From Brevibacillus choshinensis (lineage in GTDB: Bacteria > Bacillota > Bacilli > Brevibacillales > Brevibacillaceae), in NCBI RefSeq assembly GCF_001420695.1, contig NZ_LJJB01000007.1:2156166-2194423 (forward strand): a stretch of DNA of 38,258 bases, in the 5' to 3' direction. The translations under genes and the position numbers were made by a program. Below the pieces are notes generated by a model. The model worked only from the letters and a program-made list of their open reading frames with translations. It was not told the origin of the DNA and searched no databases. How positions within the stretch are numbered: position 1 is the first letter of the stretch; each line of letters starts with the position of its first letter. This document shows, piece after piece, positions 30,239 through 38,228 of the stretch.

Positions 30239-31072
30239 GTGGAGTGGTTAATAGGTCTGGCCTGCAGCTCTGGAATTGCGGGGACTGCTTATTTAAAACG
30301 ATCGCTGTCCGGTTCCGGGTTATTAGCCGCGGTGATGCTGGGCACGGTGATGTACGCGCTCGGAAGCGCGGTCTGGTTCGGCTCCCTTATCGCTTTTTTT
30401 GTTTCGTCGACCTTTTTGTCCAAGTGGAAAAAGCATGTAAAGGAAGAGGCAGAGAGCGTTTATGAGAAAACCGGGCGGCGCGATGCCGGACAAGTTTTCG
30501 CTAACGGAGGTCTGGGGCTGCTTTTATGCATAGCAAATTGGGCGTGTCCCCATCCGCTTTGGTGGTACGCCTTCCTAGGCGTTATGGCGGCGGTCACAGC
30601 CGACACTTGGTCTACAGAAATCGGCGGCTTGAGCCGGACGCCTCCGAGATCGATCAAGACGGGTCGGCGCGTTCCGCCTGGCACGTCCGGAGGCGTTTCT
30701 GAACTCGGCATGGGCGCTTCGCTAGCAGGCGGCCTATTTATCGGCGCCGTAGCGTGGATGCTGCTTGCGGTGTCCGGTCAATCTGCGCCGGATGCGGCTC
30801 CGTCGGCGCTTAGACCGACCGCCTGGGTCGGAATAGCCGTCTTGGCAGGCATCATAGGGTCGCTGGCCGATTCGTGGATCGGTGCGACATGGCAGCAAAT
30901 GTACCGTTGTGGCGTTTGCGGTCTCGAAATCGAACTGGCCCGCCACTGCGGCAGGCCAGCCGTGCGAATCCGCGGCCGCGCCGGCTGGAACAACGATGCC
31001 GTCAATGTTGCCGGCTCGCTTGCAGGCGGCGCGTCAGCCGCTTCGCTGGCGCTGGCACTCGGCTTAGCCTGA
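30239..31072 (+). CDS. DUF92 integral membrane protein
   Basis: 277 residues from GTG 30239, with AAGGGGGCGG 5-8 bases upstream. Starts with a glycine-rich helix, then GSLIAFFVSSTFLSKWKK, KTGRRDAGQVFANGG near residue 90, ADTWSTEIGGLSRTPPR, and the late ADSWIGATWQQMYRC. The ADTxxxE and ANGG motifs are hallmarks of DUF92, related to the plant VTE6 phytyl-phosphate kinase; the bacterial role is open. A strong terminator follows. Confidence 0.9.
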   Translation: MEWLIGLACSSGIAGTAYLKRSLSGSGLLAAVMLGTVMYALGSAVWFGSLIAFFVSSTFLSKWKKHVKEEAESVYEKTGRRDAGQVFANGGLGLLLCIANWACPHPLWWYAFLGVMAAVTADTWSTEIGGLSRTPPRSIKTGRRVPPGTSGGVSELGMGASLAGGLFIGAVAWMLLAVSGQSAPDAAPSALRPTAWVGIAVLAGIIGSLADSWIGATWQQMYRCGVCGLEIELARHCGRPAVRIRGRAGWNNDAVNVAGSLAGGASAASLALALGLA

Positions 31073-31083
31073 GATATGTAAAA

Positions 31084-31136
31084 AAACGGAAGGACTTCGT
31101 ATCGCCGAACGATGCGGAGTCCTTCCGTTTTTTTAA
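31084..31136. terminator. strong bidirectional terminator
   Basis: AAACGGAAGGACT at about 31085 pairs with AGTCCTTCCGTTT at about 31119-31131, with T and A runs on both sides. It serves the DUF92 gene on the plus strand. Confidence 0.85.
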
Positions 31137-31210
31137 TAAAGGGACTCATGCTCCATCAATCCGCCAAATCTAATGGGTGATACCGGATTCCCGACGAGAT
31201 CGTCATTTTA

Positions 31211-31232
31211 GCTATCGAACCCGTTAGTTCAA
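31211..31232 (-). repeat. hairpin intergenic repeat, copy J (tail only)
   Basis: GCTATCGAACCCGTTAGTTCAA. The hairpin half is replaced by unrelated sequence near the DUF92 terminator. The VOC gene ends 16 bases beyond on the minus strand. Confidence 0.65.
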
Positions 31233-31248
31233 TGCTTTAAATCTGTTC

Positions 31249-31644
31249 CTATGGCAATTGTTTCGCGATCTCCCAGGCATGTCCAGCCGGATCGATGAAT
31301 GAAGCCGTTCGCACTCCCCACGGCCGGTCGATCGGACCGTTCAGTAGAGCAACCCCACGTTTTTTCAATTCTTCACAGACCTCATCCACGTCATCGACCC
31401 AAATGGTGAGTAGGAAACGGAATCCGGATTCACGTGTTGCGACTGTTCCCGGTTTCATCAATTCGTGTGACTCGGAAATATCCAAAAGGTTCACGCTCAT
31501 ATTCCCGAAGTTAAACACCGACGAGACCTCGTCTTCATATACGGCTTGAAATCCGAATACTTCCTGATAGAACGCCTTCACCTTCTGAAAATCCTCAACA
31601 AACAGCGTAATGACATCCACATTCATAGATCCTAAACTCTTCAT
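31249..31644 (-). CDS. VOC-superfamily (glyoxalase/bleomycin-resistance-like) protein
   Basis: 131 residues, one VOC unit of two beta-alpha-beta-beta-beta modules. Clear marks are FVEDFQKVKAFYQEVFGF, the strand FRFLLTIWVDDVDEVCEELK, PWGVRTASFIDPAGHAWEI. The C-terminal Glu and the acidic/His positions of metal-binding members are partly present. Substrate not predictable. GCAGGG precedes the ATG at a long distance. Followed by tail copy J. Confidence 0.87.
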   Translation of the reverse strand: MKSLGSMNVDVITLFVEDFQKVKAFYQEVFGFQAVYEDEVSSVFNFGNMSVNLLDISESHELMKPGTVATRESGFRFLLTIWVDDVDEVCEELKKRGVALLNGPIDRPWGVRTASFIDPAGHAWEIAKQLP

Positions 31645-31914
31645 ATGAACACCCTGCTTTCTGCTTGTAAATTGTTATCATTAATTCAATCATAGCAAAT
31701 ATGAAAATCGATATTTCTTATGAATTGCTTCCTTTTCACTAAACTCCCTCTATGAGGTTTCTTTGTTCTCCTGAATACTCCCGAAATCTCACGATTTCTT
31801 GGAATACAAATCTCAAAGACAGCTCCTGCTTGGAATCATGTTGAAACAGAAGAAAATCCTGGGGTGGAGGAAATCGCAAAAGTGCTCCGAGCTAGCCACT
31901 TGTCAGTAAAAAGT

Positions 31915-32152
31915 GGTTATTCAGGTAAGGTATGGTCGCACTTAAGGATCTCCACTCTATCTCATAGAGGTCAACCCTCCCATGTCTCACAGAGTCTACG
32001 CTCCCACATTCCTTTATTCAACCTTTCCATGAGGTGGAGGTCAGATATACTGCCCGACAGGATCTTTGTCCGCACTTTAGTTCAGTTCCGACTCATCCGT
32101 GCTTCAGTTGTCTTTGTGTTTTCAAATAATCCTCAAGAGTAAGGTACCTTAA
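31915..32152 (-). ncRNA. non-coding 3' end of the IS110-family element (candidate guide/bridge RNA region)
   Basis: About 240 bases with no convincing gene between the transposase stop and the chromosome. Several short hairpins (for example around CTCTATCTCATAGAG at 31955-31969). IS110 elements encode structured RNAs in a non-coding end that pair with target and donor DNA; whether it is the 5' or 3' end depends on subgroup. Left of this, at about 31750-31910, a plus-strand frame (FLGIQISKTAPAWNH, then EENPGVEEIAKVLRAS) looks coding and may be a truncated chromosomal gene. IS boundary not determined. Confidence 0.35.
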
Positions 32153-33439
32153 CTAAACTACTATCTTTAGTGAAGTGAAATGAGGGATATCGTTTAGCAT
32201 CTTCTCCTCATTAAACTGGCACCCCTTTTTTCCTATCGCAAACAGCACCCGTATAAGCTTGTTACACAAGGTGATGAGGGATTGCATCTTCTTCAGTGGG
32301 TTTTCCGGACGTTTTGTATAATAATCGTGCATTGCTTTAAAAGCGGTATTCTTAGCAACCAAGGGCATTATGACTCAAAAGAGGAGAGCTCGTAGCTTCT
32401 TCCTTCCTCTCTTCGTAATCTTGGTTTGCCCCTTATGTTTACCCGAGGTATTCTCACGTAGATTTAGCCCAGCTAGCTTAATGATTTGCTTCGGGTGCGT
32501 ATAGTTGTTTAAGTCTCCTACTTCTGCAAGGAAACCAGCAACCGTATCTTTGCCAATTCCTCTTATCGCCAACATTCGGCTGACACTCGGCACCTGCTGA
32601 AGCAATGCGTCAATTTTACTATCGAGTTCTTCGAACTTGTTCTTAATCATTTCATATTGATCTAGTAGAATGACGAGTTCCAACTTAGCCATATCTATTC
32701 CTTGGCGAATTCCAACAGAACAGCTGGCTGCTTCTTTTAAACTCCTTATTCGGCTTAACCCAACACCACGTTTAGCGGCAAGCCTCAGATAAGTAAGTAG
32801 GTCTTCATCTGAAACTTCAAGCAACTCATGCGGTAGTAGATTTAATCGGAGAATATGGAGAGCAGATTTTCCTTCCCAGTCTTTGAATACCGTAAGGAAT
32901 TCAGGAAAGTACCGATCCAACCAGTTGTGAACTCTTCCCTGAACAGCCTGTAAGTCAGTCGTTAGGAGACCGCGAATTTTCATTGCCTCTCTTAGTTCGG
33001 CATATACTCCTTGCGGAATATTAGGTACAGCGCATCTCCCATCTTTGACTAACTGTGCGATGACTTTTGCATCTTTTACGTCATTCTTTGTTGGAGAATT
33101 GTCGTCTAGTTCTTTGCTTTTCTTCACATGGAGAGGATTGACCACTCCACATGGGATATCGTGGTCTTTTAAGTAATGGACGAGATTTAGCCAGTATTGT
33201 CCCGTCGGTTCCATGCCTACAATGAATTCGCTACATCCGTTATTCAACATGATTTGCTGACACCACTGTAGAAAGCCATAGAATCCCTCTTTGCTATTCT
33301 CGAACGTCAGTGGCTTTCCCAGGTCAACTCCTCTAAAGTCCTGTGCCCGAGCCACGTGTTTAAATTTTGCGATGTCTACCCCAATTATTAGTGTGTGATA
33401 AGAGATTTGAGAAATCTTCTGATTCTGAGTATAATTCAT
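32153..33439 (-). pseudogene. IS110-family transposase, interrupted by an internal TGA
   Basis: Starts at ATG 33437-33439 with AAGGAGG 8 bases upstream, and runs 428 codons. RuvC-like acidic residues are in IIGVDIAKFKHVA, VGMEPTGQYW and KNDVKDAKVIAQL. The C-terminal serine domain has AIRGIGKDTVAGFLAE, IIKLAGLNLREN, SGKHKGQTKITKRG. After RALLF a TGA (32375-32377) interrupts the frame, and the downstream codons continue with VIMPLVAKNTAFKA, so CGA to TGA is the simplest lesion. The product would lack about 75 residues. Both halves are otherwise undamaged, so this is a recent lesion. Confidence 0.85.
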
Positions 33440-33448
33440 TAAGATAGC

Positions 33449-33516
33449 CTCCTTGGTTTGGTTGAGGGTCCGATCGCTTGCTGGCAACTGGGACCCTTGA
33501 CCATCATACCAAGGAG
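33449..33516 (-). promoter_or_regulatory. leader hairpin that would sequester the transposase ribosome binding site
   Basis: Outer stem CTCCTTGGT (33449-33457 and complement at 33508-33516), inner stem AGGGTCC (33465-33471)/GGACCCT (33491-33497). On the minus strand the 3' arm of the outer stem contains the AAGGAG of the transposase ribosome binding site. In RNA begun upstream of the element the site would be paired. It may also be part of the element's structured RNA. Confidence 0.6.
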
Positions 33517-33547
33517 CTTTTTTGTTACTCAAACCTCAAATTCTTCA

Positions 33548-33691
33548 TTATAGGAATGCTGCCCGTTTGTTGAAAAAACGGAAACCATTTACGCAGGCAT
33601 TCAAAGATACCCCCACCTTCATTAGCTTAATGAAAATATAATCTTCAATAGAAGCAGCTCCTTCCTCCACTAAACGAAGTTTTTCATTCAT
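33548..33691 (-). pseudogene. 5' remnant of an unknown gene fused to a degenerate repeat
   Basis: ATG 33689-33691 has GGAGG 8 bases upstream, a good start. The first 22 residues (MNEKLRLVEEGAASIEDY, then IFIK) look like a normal protein N-terminus. The frame then continues through repeat copy K to TAA 33548-33550. So the 3' part of the gene has been lost and replaced by the repeat. Confidence 0.45.
33559..33632 (-). repeat. hairpin intergenic repeat, copy K (rearranged)
   Basis: Left part (CTGCCCGTTTGTTGAAAAAACGG, with two changes from D and E, then ACCATTTACGCAGGC) matches copy D. The centre is replaced by about 22 unrelated bases, and the tail is reduced to ATTAGCTTAAT. The IS110 element lies immediately to the left, with its end no more than about 20 bases away. 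Confidence 0.55.
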
Positions 33692-33803
33692 GTTTAACGC
33701 CTCCATTTTGTGATTATGCAATGCCAAAAAAGCGCGACAAGGCTGCTGAAAAGTGCCTTTTCCTTATATGCTATACTAGATGTAATACGTACTGACTAGG
33801 GAA

Positions 33804-35207
33804 GTGACTCCGTTGCCTTTTATCGATATGCTGATGCAAAAAGACCTCGACAATCTTCTGGACCTCTTTTACGACGGTGTTATTATTACCGATCGGAATG
33901 GAACGATTGTCAAAGTAAATAAGGCCTATCAGCGATTGACCGCGACATCTGCAGATCAACTGATCGGTATGGATATTCGCGATACTGTAGGAGTTCAACT
34001 GCACAGCAACGAATCGAGCACGATGCGCGTGCTGGAAGAAAAACGGCCCGTAACGATCATACAAAGAGCGAGATTGGACCATGAGTTCAAAGAGTTAATG
34101 ACGACAGGAATGCCAATGTTTAATGAGCAGCATGAGATTGAGTTCGTCGTGAATTGCGTGCGGGACATGACAGAACTGAGCCAGTTGAAATGGCATCTAA
34201 ACGAGATTGAGAAAATGAATCGGAATTATCTGGAGGAAATTAAAACCTTAAAGCAGATGCAGGTGCATGAAAATGGATTGGTTGTGTACAGCAAAGCCAT
34301 GCTCGATGTCAGGGAGGCGGCTCTCAAAGTCGCTGCTGTAGATTCACCGGTGATGCTTCGCGGGGAATCAGGGGTCGGCAAGGAAGTCATCGCCAAATTC
34401 ATTCATCGCAATAGCAAACGTGCTAAAGGGGCATTTATCAAAGTCAATTGTGGGGCGATTCCGGCGTCCCTGATGGAAAGTGAGTTCTTCGGCTATGAAG
34501 CTGGTGCGTTCACAGGTGCCAATAAAGAAGGCAAAGCAGGTTTTTTTGAGCTGGCCGACAAAGGTACGTTATTTTTGGACGAAATTGGCGATATGCCGCT
34601 GGATTTGCAAGTAAAATTGCTGCGCGTCCTGGAAGAACAGGAATTCCGTCGGGTAGGCGGTGTCAAGACAATACGCTCCGATGTGCGCATTATTGCGGCA
34701 ACCAATCAAGAGCTGGAAACCATGGTGGAGCAGAAGACATTTCGCAAAGATTTGTATTATCGTCTCCAAGTATATCCCATCGTGATCCCACCGCTACGCG
34801 AACGAAAAGAAGAAATTCCGTTGTTCATCGAACATTTTCTGAAAAACTATCAAGAGAAAAATGCGATCCAAATTCAAATCACCTTAGAAGCCGTCCAGCT
34901 TCTTTGTCAGCATAATTGGCCAGGCAATATTCGGGAGTTGATCAATGTCTTGGAACGTATGGCCATCACGTGCGACAACAATACGATCCTGCCGGAGCAT
35001 TTGCCTCGTGAGCTGTTTGGCAATCTCGGAAAAATTATTCCCAAGACCTTTCAGGAAGAAATAGATCTATTTGAGTATCAGGGAATGAAACGAGCACTTG
35101 CGCTGCATAAATCAACCAGAAAAGCAGCCTTGGCCTTGCAGATGAGTCAACCTACCTTAGTGAGAAGAATGAAGCAGTTTGATCAGAAATTCAGGAATGA
35201 TCTATAA
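33804..35207 (+). CDS. sigma-54-dependent transcriptional activator (PAS, AAA+, Fis-type HTH)
   Basis: 467 residues. N-terminal PAS domain about 10-115 ([19 protein letters not shown]), a linker coiled segment, then the AAA+ domain: Walker [10 protein letters not shown] near 188, the sigma-54-contacting GAFTGA near 235, Walker [11 protein letters not shown] near 256, sensor regions with [13 protein letters not shown]-terminal Fis-like helix-turn-helix ([18 protein letters not shown]) near 440-460. The start is GTG 33804, and TTG 33813 is an alternative. Immediately followed by a -24/-12 promoter and an operon it very probably activates. Confidence 0.93.
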   Translation: MTPLPFIDMLMQKDLDNLLDLFYDGVIITDRNGTIVKVNKAYQRLTATSADQLIGMDIRDTVGVQLHSNESSTMRVLEEKRPVTIIQRARLDHEFKELMTTGMPMFNEQHEIEFVVNCVRDMTELSQLKWHLNEIEKMNRNYLEEIKTLKQMQVHENGLVVYSKAMLDVREAALKVAAVDSPVMLRGESGVGKEVIAKFIHRNSKRAKGAFIKVNCGAIPASLMESEFFGYEAGAFTGANKEGKAGFFELADKGTLFLDEIGDMPLDLQVKLLRVLEEQEFRRVGGVKTIRSDVRIIAATNQELETMVEQKTFRKDLYYRLQVYPIVIPPLRERKEEIPLFIEHFLKNYQEKNAIQIQITLEAVQLLCQHNWPGNIRELINVLERMAITCDNNTILPEHLPRELFGNLGKIIPKTFQEEIDLFEYQGMKRALALHKSTRKAALALQMSQPTLVRRMKQFDQKFRNDL

Positions 35208-35228
35208 TTGGATCACCCAATAGACAGT

Positions 35229-35314
35229 CTGATTTATTATTGAATCAGTTTTACCCTTTGTCAATGATCGTGTCGCCATTGTGGCGGCATTTCTTCATTG
35301 GCATTTTTTTTGCA
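35229..35314 (+). promoter_or_regulatory. sigma-54 promoter with upstream symmetric sites
   Basis: TGGCAT (35299-35304), five T, TTGCA (35310-35314): matches TGGCAC-N5-TTGCW at correct spacing, with one mismatch. Upstream are two inverted repeats: CTGATT/AATCAG (35229-35248), about 80 bases before the expected start, suited as an activator site, and TGTCGCCA/TGGCGGCA (35271-35289). The activator gene ends directly before. Confidence 0.8.
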
Positions 35315-35374
35315 TATATAGTTTTACGAGAAAGGAGAACATTTATCACAAACTTTATGAAGGAGGAATCATAT

Positions 35375-35572
35375 TTGAAATTCATTCATGTATTGGGACT
35401 CATCCCCTTTATCGGAATGCTTGGCGGACTTCCTTTTGCCAACAAGGTATCTTCGTTTGTACTGGGTCTGCCCTTTCTACTCTTCTGGATCGTGCTTTGG
35501 GTCATTCTAACCTCTGTGGTAATGGTCCTTGTCAATTACCTGGATCCAGCCAATCGAGAGGAGGAAGCTTGA
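35375..35572 (+). CDS. DUF3311 small membrane protein
   Basis: 65 residues from TTG 35375, which has AAGGAGG 8 bases upstream; the longer frame from 35240 would cover the sigma-54 promoter and is rejected. Two membrane helices (about 3-20 and 26-52), with FIHVLGLIPFIGMLGGLPF and NYLDPANREEEA. DUF3311 proteins are found next to SSF symporters and are thought to assist them, as with the small partner of PanF/ActP-like carriers. Stop and next start overlap (TGATG). Confidence 0.85.
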   Translation: MKFIHVLGLIPFIGMLGGLPFANKVSSFVLGLPFLLFWIVLWVILTSVVMVLVNYLDPANREEEA

Positions 35573-37047
35573 TGGTTAGCTTGGTTATCACCTTTGCCTT
35601 TTTAGCGGCGGCGATTTTTCTCGCCATTCGATCGACTAGGGGCAAAAAAATGAATCTGGAGCAATGGGCTGTTGGAGGTCGCGGTTTTGGAACCGTTTTC
35701 GTCTTTCTCTTGCTCGCAGGCGAGTTCTTTACGACCTTCACGTTCTTAGGCGGTAGCGGGATGATCTATCAGGTAGGCTCCCCTGCCTATTATGTGCTTG
35801 CGTACATGACATTGGCCTACGTCTTCTCGTACTATCTGCTCCCTCCTATTTGGCGATATGCCAAAGAACACGGAATCGTCTCCATCTCAGACTTTTTCCG
35901 GTTCAAATACAACAGCTCCTCCCTTGGCTTGCTGGTCTCTATCGTGGGTATCATCGCGTCTGTTCCGGTTGTTGTCCTTCAGTTAAAAGGGCTTGGCATC
36001 ATCGTTTCAGAAACCTCCTACGGGATGATTTCTCCTACGCTTGCTGTGTGGATCGGAACGATTGCTGTAACCGTATACGTCATGATCTCTGGTATCCACG
36101 GCGCAGCCTGGACTGCCATCATCAAGGACTTCACGATCATTGCCGTTGTCGTGTTTTTGGGACTGTATTTGCCCTACCACTACTACGGGGGCATCGAGCC
36201 GATGTTCAAAGCCGTACAAGCAGCAAAGCCGGCTCATCTGTCCTTCCCTGACAGCGGGCAGAGCTTGAGCTGGGTCATTTCGACCGTTTTGATGACCTCT
36301 GTTGGTTTTTATATGCAGCCAGGACTTTTTGCTGCGGCACTCTCTGCCAAAAGCGCGAAGGTATTCCGACGCAACACGATGGTCATGCCGTTGTACACCC
36401 TGCTTTTGATGTTCGTCTTTTTCGTTGGCTATACGGCCATCCTGCAAGTTCCGGGGCTCAAAGGCGCAGAGGGCGACCTGTCCTTACTGAGGCTCTCCAT
36501 CCAGACCTTTGATCCGTGGTTTATCGGGGTGATTGGCGGGGTTGGATTGTTGACGGCTTTGGTGCCAACCTCTGTCATACTGCTGACTATCGGTACACTC
36601 TTTGCGAAAAACGTCTATCAGCCATTGTTCAAACCAAACAACGAGTCCCAGGTAGCCAAAGTGGCAAAATTGACGGTTCCGGTTGTAGCGTTTATCTCCC
36701 TTTACTTTGTCATCAATGGCGGAAATGCCCTGTACGCGTTGCTACTGATGTCGTTCAGTCTGATTACACAGCTCTTTCCTTCACTGCTGTTCAGTTTGCT
36801 TCCCAACAATCGAATCAACAAGCATGGCGCCACCTGGGGGATTCTCGTTGGAGTCGCAACAGTCGCTTACATCACGATTTCCGGATCGACAATCAGCTCG
36901 CTTTTCCCTGCGTTCCCTCAAGCTGTGAAAGACTTGAACAGCGGATTGATTGCGCTTTTCGCGAATGTGATCGTGACTTTACTCATCAGTGTTCTTACAT
37001 CTAAAAGTTCTGCAGAAAACAAACCGTTGCCATCTGAGATGTACTAG
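35572..37047 (+). CDS. sodium:solute symporter (SSF family)
   Basis: 491 residues, 13 helices. QWAVGGRGFG near residue 30, FLGGSGMIYQVGSPAYYVL, ISDFFRFKYNSSSLG, and YVMISGIHGAAWTAIIKD near 180 are family hallmarks. The substrate is unknown; linked to a C45 hydrolase, N-acyl amino acids, peptides or carboxylates are plausible. GAGGAGG precedes the ATG. It overlaps the DUF3311 stop and is followed 26 bases on by the hydrolase gene, so one operon. Confidence 0.9.
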   Translation: MVSLVITFAFLAAAIFLAIRSTRGKKMNLEQWAVGGRGFGTVFVFLLLAGEFFTTFTFLGGSGMIYQVGSPAYYVLAYMTLAYVFSYYLLPPIWRYAKEHGIVSISDFFRFKYNSSSLGLLVSIVGIIASVPVVVLQLKGLGIIVSETSYGMISPTLAVWIGTIAVTVYVMISGIHGAAWTAIIKDFTIIAVVVFLGLYLPYHYYGGIEPMFKAVQAAKPAHLSFPDSGQSLSWVISTVLMTSVGFYMQPGLFAAALSAKSAKVFRRNTMVMPLYTLLLMFVFFVGYTAILQVPGLKGAEGDLSLLRLSIQTFDPWFIGVIGGVGLLTALVPTSVILLTIGTLFAKNVYQPLFKPNNESQVAKVAKLTVPVVAFISLYFVINGGNALYALLLMSFSLITQLFPSLLFSLLPNNRINKHGATWGILVGVATVAYITISGSTISSLFPAFPQAVKDLNSGLIALFANVIVTLLISVLTSKSSAENKPLPSEMY

Positions 37048-37073
37048 AAAAACGAAAATTGCCGGAGGTTTTC

Positions 37074-38171
37074 ATGAAAGCGTTTCAACATATACGTGTA
37101 AGTGGTCCTGCCTTTGAACGAGGGAAACAACTTGGTGAGCTGGCGAAACAACAGATCATTCACAATATCGAGACGTACAAAGCCCTGTTTTGGGAGATGG
37201 CGCATGTAAAATGGGACGCTGCTCGCGACTACGCTGTCAAGTATATCTCAGTCATCGAAAGCTACGACCCTGAGATTTTGCAGGAGATCAAAGGAATCAG
37301 TGAAGGCTCTGGACAAGACTTGCTCGATCTGATCACACTCAATGCAAGAAGTGAAATGATCACCAATCTGGCAGGAAGCGATACCCCTTCTGACGGATGC
37401 ACCAGTATGGCTGCTGTTCCCGAAGTAACGAAAAATCAGGAGATGCTGCTCGGTCAAAACTGGGATTGGAACAACAAGGTCAAGCCCGGGATGATCGTCC
37501 TGGAAATCGTTCAGGCGCCAAGACCGAAAATTTTAATGGTCACGGAAGCAGGTATCGTAGGCAAAATCGGCATGAACAGTTCTGGAATCGGCGTCTGCCT
37601 GAACTTCCTCGGGACGTCCGAGCGTACCATCGGGGTCCCCATCCATATTATCCTGCGAGGGATCCTGAACAGCACGACCCTTCCTCAAGCAGTCGGTCAA
37701 GTAGCTCGTATGAACCGCGGGACTTCAGCCAACTACCTGATCGCCCACAAGGAAGGTGAAGCTCTAAATGTCGAAGCTTCTCCGACCAACTACGATGTGC
37801 TTTACCCGGCGGAAGGCTGGCTGGTTCACGCCAATCATTTTATCGGACCGCGCTCGATAAACATTCAGGATACGGCGAGGATCATGTCACCTGATTCACA
37901 CTTGCGGCAGGGAAGAGCCAGCAAGCTTTTGTCGCAATATGGAAACGCCATTGACTCGAAAGCTTTTCGAAAGATATTCTGCGATCACGCAGGCAGTCCG
38001 GATGGTATCTGCAGACACGGAGAGACGAAACCACCTGATCTTGGTCGGCCCCTCATCTCCAGCACCGTTTTTTCCATCATTATGAACTTGTCTCAAGGAA
38101 CCTTTGAACTGGCGGAAGGGCAGCCTTGCGAGAATCCATATGAAGTATATCAATTTATTTCCGAAGCATAA
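37074..38171 (+). CDS. C45-family Ntn-hydrolase (acyl-CoA:6-APA acyltransferase-like)
   Basis: 365 residues. The N-terminal block AFERGKQLGELAKQQI is the conserved C45 start. The nucleophile is the Cys in SDGCTSMAA near residue 109, which becomes the new N-terminus after autocleavage in this superfamily. Next come GQNWDWN and MNSSGIGVCLNFLG and NYLIAHKEGEALNVEASP. Such enzymes act on amide bonds of N-acyl amino acids, beta-lactams or dipeptides. ATG chosen because GGAGG lies 5 bases upstream. Last gene of the sigma-54 operon, so it probably processes what the symporter imports. Confidence 0.88.
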   Translation: MKAFQHIRVSGPAFERGKQLGELAKQQIIHNIETYKALFWEMAHVKWDAARDYAVKYISVIESYDPEILQEIKGISEGSGQDLLDLITLNARSEMITNLAGSDTPSDGCTSMAAVPEVTKNQEMLLGQNWDWNNKVKPGMIVLEIVQAPRPKILMVTEAGIVGKIGMNSSGIGVCLNFLGTSERTIGVPIHIILRGILNSTTLPQAVGQVARMNRGTSANYLIAHKEGEALNVEASPTNYDVLYPAEGWLVHANHFIGPRSINIQDTARIMSPDSHLRQGRASKLLSQYGNAIDSKAFRKIFCDHAGSPDGICRHGETKPPDLGRPLISSTVFSIIMNLSQGTFELAEGQPCENPYEVYQFISEA

Positions 38172-38195
38172 CAAAAAAGCTCACTCCTCCTTGGT

Positions 38196-38228
38196 CAAGA
38201 CCCCATTTAGTGGACACTAAAAAAAGAG
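38196..38228 (-). mobile_element. end of an IS3-family element
   Basis: The sequence from about 38196 (GACCCCATTTAGTGGACAC) has the form of an IS3-type terminal inverted repeat, and a transposase gene end lies directly inside it. The rest of the element is outside the window. Confidence 0.6.

Noticed and set aside
31864-32142. 92-codon plus-strand frame
   Set aside because: Its second half falls in the IS110 non-coding end and is rich in Ser, Arg and His with no domain; only its first part might be a gene remnant.
35240-35374. N-terminal extension of the DUF3311 protein and a long frame from 35281
   Set aside because: They would cover the sigma-54 promoter; TTG 35375 has a strong ribosome binding site and gives the usual family length.
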